A stretch of DNA of 64,000 bases from Mucor racemosus. Its lineage: Eukaryota > Mucoromycota > Mucoromycetes > Mucorales > Mucoraceae. The position numbers and the translations under genes were made by a program. The notes beneath the pieces are model-generated. The model was not told the origin of the DNA, searched no databases, and was given only the letters and a program-made list of their open reading frames with translations. The DNA lies in contig JAPEHQ010000001.1 of assembly GCA_027405735.1 (NCBI GenBank), forward strand, positions 4,526,001-4,590,000, written 5' to 3'. This document shows positions 12,201-24,916 of this stretch, in pieces. Position 1 is the stretch's first letter. Each line of letters opens with the position of its first letter.

Positions 12201-12849
12201 CATTCCAAATTATCTGTGAGCTTGTCGTATTCTTGAGAATGAATGTCATGATGATGGAGTTGGCTGATTTAAAATCCCCTTTTTCATCAAGGGATACATG
12301 ACCCATGGTAGCATAAGGGTGTAGCGATAGACCAGTAGATTTTGACAGATCATGTAAATGTTGATTTATTGTATTGACGATATCAACATCTTTTTCAACT
12401 GCATTTTGATCATAATTCCATATGGGCAAAGGTGAATGAATAATACATTGTCGATGTTGAGTTGTAGCACAAATATCTCGCAGTTTATTTGATACAGTGA
12501 GTGCTTGATAAATAGATAATGATGTACTGAGTAATTCTTTAGATATAGAATTATCGGTAGTAGCCGTAGAAATACGAATTTGTCTGGCAATAAATGATGG
12601 ATTTGTCATGGTAACAGCAGATTGTAAATGCGGAGAGTGCTGCCATAAATGAGCGTCTATGTTTGTATTATTATTAAGTGCAAAAGATGAAGAAGAGGAA
12701 GGTAGTAATATGGGATATGAGATGAGACATATTGAAATCAAAGAAACAAATAAAATGTAGAATGGATGTGATGCACTTTTGACTCCAAAAGTATAGAAAT
12801 ACTTTTTCGAGACATAAGAGCGATACTTTCTTACGGCCAATAAAGGCAT
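8542..12849 (-). CDS. SCAP-like SREBP cleavage-activating protein (sterol-sensing + WD40)
   Basis: This predicted ER membrane escort for SREBP-type transcription factors senses sterol and controls ER-to-Golgi transport. Exons on the minus strand are 12849-12118, 12039-11509, 11451-11335 and 11280-8542, giving 1372 residues. A transmembrane segment sits near residues 28-50, followed by a luminal loop. The sterol-sensing domain lies in exon 2 (residues 245-421; five helices including TTMGIFHHFF and TLFGELVVLV). Further helices follow near residue 590, then WD repeats from about residue 680 (GKIVLWD, GLICLWN, GAVQVWNLD). A polyglutamine tract encoded at about 9189-9225 and an acidic C-terminus are lineage-specific. 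The length is close to that of animal SCAP (about 1280). Patched- or NPC1-type proteins share the sterol-sensing domain but not the WD repeats. No SREBP gene lies in the window. Confidence 0.9.
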
Positions 12850-13138
12850 TTGATGTGAATAATGATAATGATAATAATAATAATAGTGCGCGTATGTATC
12901 TAAATAAATAATTTAATCTAATTTACAAAGGCATAATGTTGTTATATACACTTGAAGAAAGAAAACTAATTCAACATACACACCCCCTCTCACTATCCCC
13001 CACTAATAAATAGAAAGAGGAAAAAAAAAACCTAAAACTGAAACTGAGACAAAAAAATTTATAAATTACAGACAATAAAACATGCAATTGTTTGTTGCAA
13101 AATCAAGCCACATATCTATTACTTTATTGCAAAAATAT

Positions 13139-14686
13139 TTATCCACTTCGACCTGGTACAGCTACTAATGAGTCATATCCAGGTAGTGAACCTGAAAAAC
13201 TATATAATCTATTTGATCGAATTGCAGTTGTATAAGATGGCACCCTAGAGAGATCAATGCCTTGCCATGGAAGTGTTAAACCTCCGTCTGCTAGTGCACC
13301 AGAACCTTCTGGACAAGACGTAATTGGTGTAGAAGGTCTAGTATGATGATCTTCATCATCTGTATCAGAAGAAGATAGTGTTGTATTAGCACCAATAGCA
13401 GCTTCATTTGGTGAAGAAATTGCGATAGATGGTGGTAAATCACCTCTAGCTATTAATGCTGCTACTTGTTGAGGATCATAAGGTGCTGATTTCCAAGCAT
13501 CTTCATATGCAGGTAAAGCATTTTCATCTTCTTCAGGCGATATTTCTGCAATTACTACTGGAATAGCTGCTCTTAGCTCTGGTTGAGGAAATCATTTAGT
13601 ATTTTTTTCTAAATTAAATCATCTGATTTTATACAGGTACATACCAGATATGTGTCCATCTGCATTTGTAAGTGATACAGTAAATTTCAATTTATGTTTA
13701 ATCTTGATAAGATCACACAATGAATCAGTTTGGATTAAATGAGATGTATAATCTGGTACAGGCAGTAATTCGGTTTTAGTCCATGGATCAGGACCAGAAG
13801 CAAAATTTTCATCTCGTAAATGCTTTATCACTCTTCCTTCCATTTTTGAATGATCTTCTGCTGATAATGTTGTATATTCCTTTAATACACATGACACCGA
13901 CCTAACTCGTAAATCGTGCGCTATAGGTGTTAGAGCAAATGTGATTGGTATTAAACTACCCATACTAAATACTTTGCTGGGTACACTAATATCATAGCTT
14001 AATTTATCAATCCAAATATTTGAGATGACCAAAGATTGTGTCAATTCTAATGATGATGGCAGTAATACACGAGATACTCGTAACATTTTTCTGTCATTGT
14101 AATTCATGGAAAACGTGGGTCGCTCTACTACTGCTTTTAATCTATAATAAACTTCGCCCAAATCATGTTCAACACTCTCGGGAAGATCGCCAGGTAAAGG
14201 TAATTCAAAATCCCTGTAATACAAAAAAAAAATATTTAGTATCTCCCGTGTTTTCCATTTTCAAGTAAGAGAGAAAAAAAGTTTTTTTTTACCATTTATA
14301 ATGACCTTCGGGCAAGTGATAAGTTTTTCGATTAGAAGGCAAGAAACTCCATTCATGTTTAATGATGGTTTTTTCTTCTTTATAATGACGTTGATGGGAC
14401 CCTAGACCTATTGAAAAAGAGCAATTTATCAATATGTATATATTCAACATTTCCCGGCTTATTTCGAGTATTTACCTTCAGTCCAGTTGACTTTAGCTTT
14501 ACCAACAAATTTTAATGTAATAGATCTTACTTTAGTAGTTTCATGACAGTTGAGAACAACGGAGCCTCTCAATATGACACCTGCAGATTCATCCATATTG
14601 CCATGTAAGATGATGTGTTCATTTTCTATATTGATGTGAAAGTCTGATGTTTGTACAAGCTGTATAGGGTTTGATAACATGTTCAT
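13139..14686 (-). CDS. Arrestin-domain protein (alpha-arrestin/ART-like)
   Basis: This is a predicted adaptor that recruits a Rsp5/NEDD4-type ubiquitin ligase to membrane transporters. Exons are 14686-14476, 14407-14293, 14213-13645 and 13578-13139, giving 444 residues. The arrestin N domain includes the family stretch YHLPEGHYKWDFELPLPGDL followed by LPESVEHDLGEVYYRLKA; the arrestin C domain follows to about residue 300. The tail is acidic, Ser/Pro-rich and contains LPAYED, which resembles the PY-type motif used to bind WW domains (LPxY), but it is not a classical PPxY. It lies 289 bp upstream of SCAP on the same strand. It could equally be assigned to the CreD/Rog3 or Aly subgroups; I cannot separate them by eye. 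Confidence 0.85.
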
Positions 14687-15570
14687 TCTAGTTTATAATA
14701 TTGTGTGAGATTTATATATATATATATATATATAAAAAAGAGATAATAAAAAACAAAAAGAAAAGAAGAAGATATGCATTACTATTTTTTTTTTCTTTCT
14801 TTCTTTGAAAAGAGATGAGGTTTACTCAATTTTATTGGTTGTGATTTTGTTCCATTACCTTTTTGACATGACGGAAGGACGCACATGAAAGTCAGATCTG
14901 ATGGAACTATATGAAGAGGCAATCATTTTATGAATTTAATTGATGAAAAAAGAAAAGAGGAAAATAGTAAAGGAGAAGTGTTTCATTGAATAAGGCAAAA
15001 TATATATAAATATCAATTTTTTGGATTATAAATACTATTTGGATTTGTCATGTATAAATTGTTTTAAATATAAAATGGGTAATAATTTAAACTTGTTTGT
15101 ATTTGTGATTTCTGATGATCATTGTTACCAGCGTTGCGGGATATCCTTATAGTTTACCCATTTATCGCCATTGCCAAATCAGAACTAATCCGGATCAGAG
15201 GATCTTGTCATTTTTTATCTCACATAAAATATAACCCTAGTTTGTTCGCTCGGGAAAACACCATGTAAATATTCATCATCATAAGGATTTCAAATGGATT
15301 GTACTACGTGATACAATGTGCATTAATGAAAAAATAGAAATTTGTTCCGCCTAATGTGTGTTCCGTGCAATAAAAAAAAAAAACAAATCATAGTATTTAC
15401 TTTTAAAGGATATTTAAGACCTCAAATAAGCATTTTTTTACTATGCTATATTAAATACAGAATAATTCCAAAAATCCATTCTACTATATGATGTTTTTTT
15501 TTTGGTTATTTTCCTTATTAAAATCGAATTTTGGTAATTTTTAAAAGATTTACAAGATAATTATTTTTTA
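14687..15570. other. Intergenic; (TA)n runs only
   Basis: This spacer lies between the arrestin-like gene and the next minus-strand gene. It contains a (TA)n run at about 14718-14734 and A/T homopolymers. A second (TA)n run at about 15694-15716 lies inside the next gene's last intron. No ORF is supported. Confidence 0.6.
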
Positions 15571-16619
15571 TTAATTGAACGGACAGTATAAACCACCCGA
15601 TTCGGGGGGATGAACTGTAACAATTGAAGACCAAATAATTCCAGTGATATGAATAATAGCCTAATTCATAAATATAACATTAGTACAATGCAATATATAT
15701 ATATATATATATATATCAGAATGAGTCATATTTATCCATGTATACCTGCCTGCATCGTCACGTTCAATGCTGGTGGTTCTGTTGGCATTTGAGGTCCACA
15801 AGCATTATATAAATTTTTAAATGTAGTATCATTTACGCTTTGAGATTCGTAATCTACACGAAATACAAGGGTTGCTAATGATTCTTTATGTGGAGCTAAA
15901 TTCATTGGACCTGTACGGGACCATGCAAATGGTTGATGTGTATCTCGATCCATTAAAACCAATTCAATGTTTTTAACTCGCGTTGGCACAAAATTTGCTT
16001 GATTATCTAATGTTACATTCAACTTCCAAGCCGCTCTTAACCAAGGCTGTTGGTTGGGTCCCCAATCTGCAGGTTCACCGATACGTTCTACTTTTTCACT
16101 CTTGAATGCTAGCTGTGGTAATCGAGGCCAACAGAAATAGATGATGATCCCTAATACACCTAATATACCAAAAAATCCAAACCCAAAAATCCAAATTCTA
16201 TGCGTATCGTTCTTTTTCTTGTATCTAAATTTATCTGCTAATGAAATGTGTGCTGAAGTAGATTGACTGTGATGTAAATGAGGGGTGTTATTAACATGTT
16301 CTCCGTTGATCATGTCAACTGGATGAATGGACGATGCAATAGTTGCTGTATCATCTTCTTCTACGTATAACTCCGCTCTGGATTGAACAAAATCTGGTGC
16401 ATGATTAGAGTATGGTAAATAAGAATTTTGTCTGCCTGGTTCTGGTTGAAAAATAAGTTGTGTAGTTGATTTTGGTGTTGTAGGTGAATTCTCTAAACTT
16501 TAATTGTTTAGATGTATAAAGTAACATATTTTTAAGGGTAATACCTATTCACCTTTTGTAGAGGATCGTCTATTACGATATGGATCTGCTTGAATTGAAT
16601 AAAGTGAAGTTGGACGCAT
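15571..16619 (-). CDS. Single-pass membrane protein, unrecognised; GC-AG intron
   Basis: The model has exons 16619-16553, 16492-15750 and 15660-15571, giving 299 residues. The N-terminal 120 or so residues are polar and Ser/Thr/Pro-rich. One hydrophobic helix follows (WIFGFGFFGILGVLGIIIYF), preceded by basic residues (type II orientation). Then comes an extracytoplasmic domain with several N-x-S/T sites (LNVTLD, VNDTT) and two cysteines. The last intron only keeps frame if its donor is GC (AG|GCAGGT), leading into AIIHITGIIWSS...CPFN. Read through instead, the protein would end 5 codons later at 15735. The fold resembles fungal membrane proteins of unknown function with an LEA-like domain, but I do not claim a family. 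It lies between the arrestin-like gene and RAE1. Confidence 0.75.
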
Positions 16620-16919
16620 CTTAAGAGGAAATAAAGAAAAGAGAAAGAGAGAGAGAAAGAAAGAAATGTAAGATGTGTATATATCTCCTGATTATTTTAA
16701 AGAATACATGTATAAAATAGAATATACAACCTTTTGTTCCCCCCCTCTTTCTACGGAAAAAGAGAGGAGGAGACATGTAGAAATAATGTTTATTCAATTT
16801 TGTAAGGGGATGGATTACATTGATATATTGACTTATGCACTGAACCTTATGATTCAACATTTTTTTGCAGTATAGTATTATAGTATTTACAGAATATTTT
16901 AAATAATGTATATCGATTT

Positions 16920-18141
16920 TTATCTTTTAACAGGTGCTCGAGGTTTAACTTCTTCGTCATTTACAGCGTGTAAAAATAGCTTATTAACTTGACCTTCTGT
17001 AGAATGAAGTTGATAACCCTAAAAAAAAAGAGTATATGTAAGAAAAAACCTCCCTTTCAAGATTAATATATATTACCTTTGTCCAATCGTAACTGACGGC
17101 ATAAGCGAAAATATTACCAGTACGATTGAATGCTGTACAAGCAATTGTACCAGTTGATTTTGGCAAAGTCTTTAATCTTTGTTTTGAATCCTTATCCCAA
17201 AAACTAATTGTGCCATCCGCGCCAGATGTTGAAAAAGTACCATAGGTAGGGTGGAATGAAATGTCATTAACAGAATAAACATTCTTTGTTTCATCTCGAT
17301 GACATTTAAAGGAAAAGCATTTAGCTGCATCCTTTTCATCAATATATTGAATACCAACACGACCTTCAATAGATCCAATAGCATAACCCTTTCCGTCGAT
17401 AAAACATGATACTGCTCTAGTTTGCCATTTGAGTGGGGAAATACATTGTTTGTAAATTGTGGTTGGATTACTCAAATTGAAAATATGAATTTTTCTATCA
17501 GCAGTAGCTGCAACTAAAAGATCTCCTTTTGTATCCATTGAATAACATCTTTCACCTAATTGTGCTGTACCTACAGGTTGTGGAGATCTTAAATCCCAAT
17601 ATCTGATGGTTTTATCCCAACTGCCAGTAGCTAAAATGTTGGGTTGTTGGTCGAGAAATTTGACACATCGGACAGGTTCATCGTGAGCTGCTACTTGTGT
17701 TGTTTGTCCAGTAGCTAAATCGTACATTCGTACAGCTTTATCAGCACCACCAGATACAACAGAACTACCATCCTATGTTTTTATAAAGTATAAGTGTCAT
17801 TTAATCTCTTTCTTTCCTCTTTCTTTCTACCTTGGACCAATCAACACACAAAGCGGGTGCTTCGTGATTATATGAAGCTTTGGGTATAGTTGTACCATTA
17901 GGTTGAACTTCATATAATCTTACCTATTTAGATTTAAAATAAATATATAAATTCCAATGCATATAATATAAAAACTTACAGCGTTGTCCCATGATGAAAC
18001 AGCTAAAATATCTGCCTGAGTTGAAAAAGAAAGAGCAGAAATGCCATCAGTAGGAGGAGAAGCAACCTATTCAAGTTATTGCGTTAATTTTTAAAAGAGT
18101 GATTATCTTGCTTTACATACCTCAAAATCAGGAGCTTGCAT
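16920..18141 (-). CDS. RAE1: mRNA export factor RAE1 (Gle2), WD40 protein
   Basis: This nuclear-pore-associated beta-propeller acts in poly(A) RNA export and spindle checkpoint function with Nup98. Exons are 18141-18121, 18066-17980, 17923-17831, 17772-17077 and 17018-16920, giving 331 residues (the family is usually about 330-370). Diagnostic stretches include SALSFSTQADILAVSSWDN, NHEAPALCVDWS, SGGADKAVRMYDL, ATGSWDKTIRYWDLR, GYAIGSIEGRVGIQY, and the C-terminal VNKLFLHAVNDEEVKPRAP, all typical of RAE1/Gle2. The N-terminus is short compared with animal proteins. All intron borders keep frame. Confidence 0.95.
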
Positions 18142-18539
18142 TTTTTTTTTCAAATAATTAAGACGTGATTAAAGAACTTTTTTATAAACCAACTCCATCT
18201 AAAGCCCTCCCCCTCCCCCTCCTTCTTCCGACGAGTCACATATCTTGCTACATAAACGCATTGCAAATGCATTGTGATGATGGTAAAATACAGAGAGACA
18301 TTTGTATGTATTGTTTGATTCGAAATGTTGAGTTTATTCTTTAGTGCTGTAGGGGATATTATACATAAAATGTACTTTTGAGCCCATATTCAAGGCTTAG
18401 CCCCTTGAGCACATTAGCATAATTTTAACGCAGAAAATGACATTGCAAATTATATACAGTACGGTACAAGATGATAAAATTAATTTATTATTAAAACTAG
18501 CTGCAATATCCATTCAGTATTTGTTCGGCTATTGGCACC
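18142..18539. other. RAE1 upstream region
   Basis: This region has C-rich runs (about 18205-18225) and no ORF. It is the promoter side of RAE1; no clear TATA element is seen. Repeat R1 begins at about 18540. Confidence 0.5.
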
Positions 18540-19830
18540 ACTTTTTCTCCTTTTTTTTTTTTTTTTTTCATTAAATAACAATCAAATAAAATTATATACC
18601 AATATACGGTACCTGAGATGGTCAACTTTGATCCAAAAACGAGTATCCGGAAATATCCTATTTTTTGCAGTTGGTATAACGTTTTAAATGCTAATGTTTC
18701 AGATTTTTATGCGTATTTCACTGCTAAGAACTAAAATCTTTGAGCCTTCATATCTCCACAAAAAATTAAGCTATACTAGCACTTTTTAATAATAAAACTT
18801 ACTTGTTTTAAAGCACTCTATAACATATTTTGATTTAAAAATATTCTGAGCACTTTTTTTTTTTTCTTTTTTTTGGACATTTTTGTAGTAGATCTCAAAA
18901 TATCAGTTAAATTGAGCAACTATTTTTTTACATTCATGTCATTAAGCTCGTTGAGCTCTCTTAGATCCAATTTAGTTTTTTTCAAAATATTGATTTTTCG
19001 TGGAGATATCCTCAAAAATGTGTACAAAGAGATGCCTTCGATTCTAGCTTCCTTTTTCCCCTTGTATACCCTCATCCTAAATTCTGAATTTGAAAAAAAA
19101 ATTGACAAAATTTTTGTTTTCTCTACAACAAATGCAGCTAGAAGGTTCAGCAATAGCTCGATCGATAGATAATTTTATTTTACATTATTTCAAATTTTTA
19201 TTTATGAAGTATATTTATAAAAAGTGATGTGTATCTCCAAAACATCTCCAAAATTTCGATCGCATTTTGTGCAAAATCTAATGTGAAACATTTGTTTGAA
19301 TTTTATTTAGCTGGATGCAGCATTTACAACTGTACAAAAACCATTTAGTAAGCTATTTCAACTTATTTTGCGGTTCATGAGCCATAAAGCAATTTTGTTT
19401 TTTTGATCATTTTCTGGTCGATTTGTAAAATCAATTTTGAAACCCAGTTACTATAGGGTCAAGCTGTAATATGAACTATTATTTTGAATATCTCGACGAA
19501 AAATCAATATTATTTACTGAAACAAAAAATACAGAGTAGCTTAGGGTTGTATCCATCTTGCGAGTACTGTATAAAGAATTAATACTCTAATTTAAGCGCT
19601 CAATTTTCTACAATCAATTTTAGATAAATCTTGGTGGTCAATTTCGGTCAATATTTGACCAGTGCGCTAATATTCTGGGATTAATATTGTATTTCTATTT
19701 TTCAAGAGATATGAATGGCCTATGAAGTGAAAGTACATCTTCGTTGAACATTTTATGTGATTCGACTCAATATTAAGCGAAAACATTTGAAAACCATTTA
19801 AAATCCATCTGAAACCTACTTTCCTACAGC
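18540..19830 (+). repeat. Dispersed repeat R1, copy 1
   Basis: This copy is strongly similar to 34440-35690 (+), 51400-52700 (-) and 61600-62632 (+). The shared core includes the phrases 'ttttcgtggagatatcctca' and 'ataccctcatcctaaattct'. Long frames are open on both strands in the core (99 codons at 18873-19172 on +, 77 codons on -), so coding is doubtful. No terminal repeats or target duplication were recognised. Confidence 0.85.
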
Positions 19831-20461
19831 TGTAAAAACTAACAACAAAAGCCTCATTTCAATGGATTTCGATCCTATTAACTTCCAATTTTACATGACG
19901 GTAGTTACACACCTTGAATGTAATAGTGTTCTCAAAGCGCAGCTTTCACAACCTACTACATGTTGAGAAAATTAATGGTCAAAGTGCACCTATACTTTAC
20001 TGCGCAATTTTAATGAAAACAATCAAAAATGCGATCTTCTTTATAAATAATAATCCAGGTAAGCTGCCACTCTACATGAGTATAGGTATTGGTAGTGGAT
20101 GTTCCAAGTCATATCCAATATCAGCTTGTATAAATCATTGTGTATTTGGTAAATTAGTGTTTTATCAATAACAATAAGAATTGAACAAGAGTAAAAGGTG
20201 GAGTTTATTCAATATACAATGTGAGGATATATGTAATAGACGGCAATCTCGGGTAATACAATGATGATATGGGTACACCCAGGACTGAGACTATGAAAAT
20301 AGACATCGGTAATGCCATATATAGATTCTGATATAACAATTAGAACAAAACGTTAATTACCTGCTGCTCACACCCACTAAAGTCAGTAAGCTCACCAGTT
20401 CCAGCTAAATATGGATCTCAATAAGCTCTCGTTTTAATGGTAAGTACTACTACTACGTCTT
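19831..20461. other. No gene recognised
   Basis: AT-rich sequence between R1 copy 1 and an LTR. The only sizeable frame (19914-20171) lacks protein-like features. Confidence 0.5.
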
Positions 20462-20803
20462 TGATTTATCAAAATATGCTTAGGTTAAATAAAAACTAGA
20501 AATTTAATCAAGTAAAAAGATATCGTTTATTGAAATGAAATTAATAGGGTTTATATAATATTTGATTTGGGGAATTAATGATGTGATAAGGTAGTTTAGT
20601 AGATGTTATTTAATAGTAATGTGTCATGTTGGTATATCATATTGGAATATCGCACTGGCGTATTATGCTTTTGTACGATGCTTCTATACCATGCTTTTAG
20701 GAGTATGGTGTAGTTAATATTCAATTAAGTTACTTCCGGTTCCGAATATGTTATTGTTTACTTTTTTGGATTTGACATAATCCGGTTTAAGAATGATACA
20801 CCA
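20462..20803 (-). mobile_element. Solo LTR, family 2, copy 1 (342 bp, older)
   Basis: The element begins TGATTTATCA and ends GATACACCA, and is similar along its length to 28780-29103. It is flanked by gtctt (20457-20461) and gtttt (20804-20808), a 5-bp duplication with one mismatch. The minus strand carries the TATA-like and AATAAA-like signals found in the other copies. The divergence and the altered duplication suggest an older insertion. Confidence 0.8.
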
Positions 20804-22504
20804 GTTTTGTGCGAATCCACATAATTGCAAAAGGCTCAGCCTCCCCGAGTTGCTGTGGAAATGGAGAAATTAAAACTCGTATTTGCTTAATAAACTATTT
20901 TTATGTGCTGTTTCAGATATTCTGAGCATGTTTATAAAATCAAACAATTGGTTGAGATTTGAATTTTGAACTTGTACTTAATACGTAGTAGTGGATATAA
21001 AAATAACATATCTTGATTTCATTAGTTAGCAGCTGTTATTGAAGAAGTATACCGCAATTTTCGACAAGAAGCCTGTCTTTCTCTGCTTAAATAACTTGAA
21101 GAAACTGGAAAAATGCTTATAATAATAAATAAATATTGACCCAAATGAGCTGTAAGTTTCAAAATATACTACATCTATAACACTATTTAGCACTAAATAA
21201 TTTTAGTACCCCAATGGATTTGCTAGATAAATTGTAGGAATCAAGAGCACCCTTTTCCCAAATGGGATTTGTTGCTAAACAAACATTTTGAAATTAGAGA
21301 TAGAGCCCTAAATCAGTGAAAATCGGCATATATGGAAATGAGGACACCGAAATTAATAATTACACGTCGTGCTTATACATGATCAATGCTGTCGTGTATA
21401 GTGCAATGTGTTTTAAATTTATTTTTTAAAAACGTTTAGGTTTCAAATATTGATTTAAGTAACTGTAAGCAAAAAATAAATATTAGAAAATGAAAAACTT
21501 TTGTTTCTTGAATGAATTTATCTACTAATTACACGCAAAAAATAGCTAAGTACACTGTATGCAACATTATCTACTGGACAATTTTTAAATCTTCAAAAAA
21601 TATAAATTTTTCATCGAGTTATAGACAAATTAAGATTTGATGAAAGATAGTTGACTTAAATGCAAAGCTGTGGTGCACAAAAAATCTGTATTTATGAAAC
21701 AATTTGAGAGCAAAATGTTTTATTTAAAACCGTAAATTAATGCAGTATTAGATGAGCTACAAAAATTATTTAATGGTCAGGTGACGGTAATTATACAGTT
21801 TTTTGTCAAATATTGGAAACACTCCCTAATTTCCAGTATTTTGCACATTTACAGCTTAAAAATAGACTACGGCTTAAAGCGCGCGATTTCATTTAAAGTC
21901 CGAGAGAGTCGATTTTGAAACAAAACATTAAATTTTTTTCTCGAGATTTTGATAGAATGATATGATTGGTCGGTTTATAGCCCAGCAAAATTGACGCTCT
22001 TTCAAATTACAAGCAATATTAGTGGCTCCCGTCATTTGAACCATTTTGTGAGGATGTTTTTCGATGGTATATCTGTCATTACTCCATGGAAAATGCAGCT
22101 ACAATTAAGAAAAAAGGTGGAAATGAAAACGGCGCATTTTGCGCACATTTCAGTACCAAAAAATCAGAGATGGAAACGCTTTAATGCTTCGTTTTGAATT
22201 AATAAAAACTATTCGTCATTTAGTCGATTTTTATGGATTTCGAGATAATGTATGATTACTTGATCAAAATTGTAGCTATAATCCAATAAAATAATGGAAA
22301 TAAACAAACAAATGTTGGGCATTCTGTATATTTAAAAATAAAGACCTACAATAGACTTCGTATTTCCATTTTTAATTAATAAAAATGATTAGTCATTTGG
22401 CTGGTTTTTAAAGATTTCTGCATCATGTATTGTTACTCCATCAAAAATACGCTTACAATTAAGAAAAAAAGCATAAATAAAGCTGTAAATTCGAATAAAG
22501 TTGA
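20804..22504. other. Repeat-like AT-rich DNA, no gene recognised
   Basis: No supported coding region. Short frames such as 21991-22197 look fortuitous. Confidence 0.5.
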
Positions 22505-22683
22505 GGCAGTACAAAATACAGCTGGAAAAAGACATAATACTGTTTACTGCAGCTTTGCAAATGACCAATCATTTGGCAAATTTGGCATTTCTGACTATTG
22601 AAAATGTCAAAAAAAGCTTTCACCAAGCTTTTAAATGTAATGTACCAAATTTTCCGATACGCATCGTTAATGAGGTATATACA
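22505..22683 (+). repeat. Repeat piece matching 32.22-32.40 kb inverted
   Basis: It matches the reverse complement of about 32225-32400 (shared phrase 'aaagctttcaccaagctttt' with small changes). The match stops at 'gaggtatata' (about 22681), which marks the left edge of the large palindrome. Confidence 0.7.
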
Positions 22684-23866
22684 GTACAGTTTTTTTTAGA
22701 CTTGGAACTAGTATTTCATCTACAACAGTATCAAACGTATCATCAGCACGCCTTATGATAAATGCCAATCTAAAATCATCAGAAACATTCTATTATTGTC
22801 ATTGTTATAAGCTATGAAAAGCTTGATTTTTAATAATACAGCGACCAGTAAATAAAAAACAAGGTAATACTAATACCATATGGTGAGTATTTAACATCTA
22901 AGTAAGTTTGATAAAGTATGCTTTTAAATCCTTTTGAAAATCCTGAGGCAAATACAACGTCTTGGTCCTGTAATTTCTATCCATCAAAACGCTGTGATTT
23001 TCACTACTGCACAATAAATGCACCGTCTTTTATCAATCTTGACCTCAATGTACATTGGGTATCAGTTTTTTACCAGTTGTATTTTCTCTGATTCATTAAT
23101 ATTCAGTCATATTTAACGATAGTGATTTGTAGCATTACCAAAAAAAAAAAAAAAAAAAAAGAAAAAAAGAAAAGAGTAAATGCTTCAAGAGTTTTCTACA
23201 TATTAAATCATGCAATTTAGTAGCAATGATAGCACTTAACTATGCTTTTGAAGCCTATTAATGTTAATCAGAATAATTAGTCATTACGGCCGACCTCTGC
23301 TGCACAAGATTATTTCGCTGTGGTGCTCAGCAGGTGGGCTGCACATTATAGCTTGAACTGTTGTGCCCACTGAATATGGCTAAAAAGATAACAAGGTGCA
23401 CATTATCGTATATTTTCAGGTTTGATAAATAATACTCAAAAAAGAATACAATTAAAAAATAGTCAGTAATGAATCAGCTCATCAACTGTGTAATAAAAAC
23501 AAGATATCGTTTATTTAGATATAAAAGTATGGCCTTTTATATTGGTTTGACATTGAGACCCTAAGATGTAATTTAAGTCATTAGTAAACCATTAGATATG
23601 TTTGATAGTAATCTACGAATTGAAATGGATCAATCATAATTTAACCGTTCTTGCAGAGCTTGTGAGTAGTTGTCTTGTTTCAATACTGCGCTAAATGTGC
23701 TTGAATGTTGATTTGATAGCTACTTGATTGATTAACCGCTGGGATAAAATAATATGGTGTCATGATTGAGGTCCAAGTGTTTTTGGTAATTATTGGATTA
23801 AACTTGGTACGCTAAAGGTTTCTTATATCCGATATCAAGACTTTGCACTTCAATACATGTCGTAGT

Positions 23867-24191
23867 TGATGTATCATTCTTAACCGGATGTCAAATCCAA
23901 AAGTAAAACAATAGTTCAGGAACCAAAATTCAAGTCAATTAAACATCAATAAAACCACGGTTCCAGCATGATATTACAGCATGATATTGCAGCATGACAT
24001 TAAAGCATAATGTTCCACTATCATGCCACATTAGTATAATAGATAACACCTATAATACTTATCACATCATCATTTCCTTCAACTCAATTAGTATATAAAC
24101 CCTCTTTGTTTCCTTTTAATAAACGAAATCTCTTTACTTGTTGATTAATGTTTCTAGTTTTTATTTAACATAAACATATTCTGATAAATCA
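23867..24191 (+). mobile_element. Solo LTR, family 2, copy 2 (in left palindrome arm)
   Basis: A TGATGTATC...GATAAATCA element is flanked by gtagt at 23862-23866 and 24192-24196. The plus strand shows a TATA-like box (tagtatataaaccctc) and a polyadenylation-like aataaa downstream, as expected in an LTR. The related sequence at about 46039-46050 has the site without the LTR. Confidence 0.88.
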
Positions 24192-24702
24192 GTAGTCAAT
24201 AGATTGTAAGATATACTGTATGAATCAATCAGTTTGACAATTATAATCAATAATGGTAATAACAATAATAATAAGATCAAGTTTTTAATGTAATAAGAAA
24301 AAACTACCAACAGTATACTAGTAAATTGTAATTTAATACACTATCGTTCAATATGACTGGATATAATAAATCAGTGGGAATACAACTAGTAAAAAAACTG
24401 ATACTCAATGTAAAACGAGGTCAAGATTGATAAAAGGTGCATTCATTGTGTGGTGAAAATCGCGACATTTTGATGGGTACAAATTACATGACTAAGATGT
24501 TGTATTTGATTCAGGGTTTTCAAAAGGATTTAAAAGCATACATTATCAAACTTACTTAGATCTTAAATACTCACCATATTCTATTAGTATCATTTTGTTT
24601 TTTTATTTAATTGATGTATTATTAAAAATCAAGTTTTTAATAGTTTACTGTATAACAATGACAGTGGCATATATCTAAGTTTAGATTGACATTTATCATA
24701 AG

Positions 24703-24916
24703 GCGAGCTGATGATACGTTTGTTACTACTGTAAATGGAACCAGTTAATTTTATTTATGGAATTTGAATGCAAATACCGAGGAATAATTATTTGTAAGTA
24801 CTTAAGTTGGTTCTGGTAAAGCATTGAATAATAAATTGGCTTGGGACACAGACGACAGCAAAAAGATGGCAATAGGTTCCAGTGATGGCCACGTTTATGT
24901 TTATGATATTGGAGAG
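24703..24916 (+). pseudogene. Captured dynein intermediate chain-like fragment, copy B-left
   Basis: This is the best-preserved copy for its second half: after the shared TAA, the frame reads VGSGKAL, then LAWDTDDSKKMAIGSSDGH, then VYVYDIGE before a GTAAG donor-like site. That is the pattern of the dynein intermediate chain segment between its WD-repeat end and the 'YDVGE' motif. The first half has lost bases compared with copy A. Confidence 0.65.

Noticed and set aside
18873..19172. 99-codon ORF within R1, with related frames in the other copies
   Set aside because: Open on both strands and of biased AT-rich composition; treated as repeat until codon-level evidence exists.
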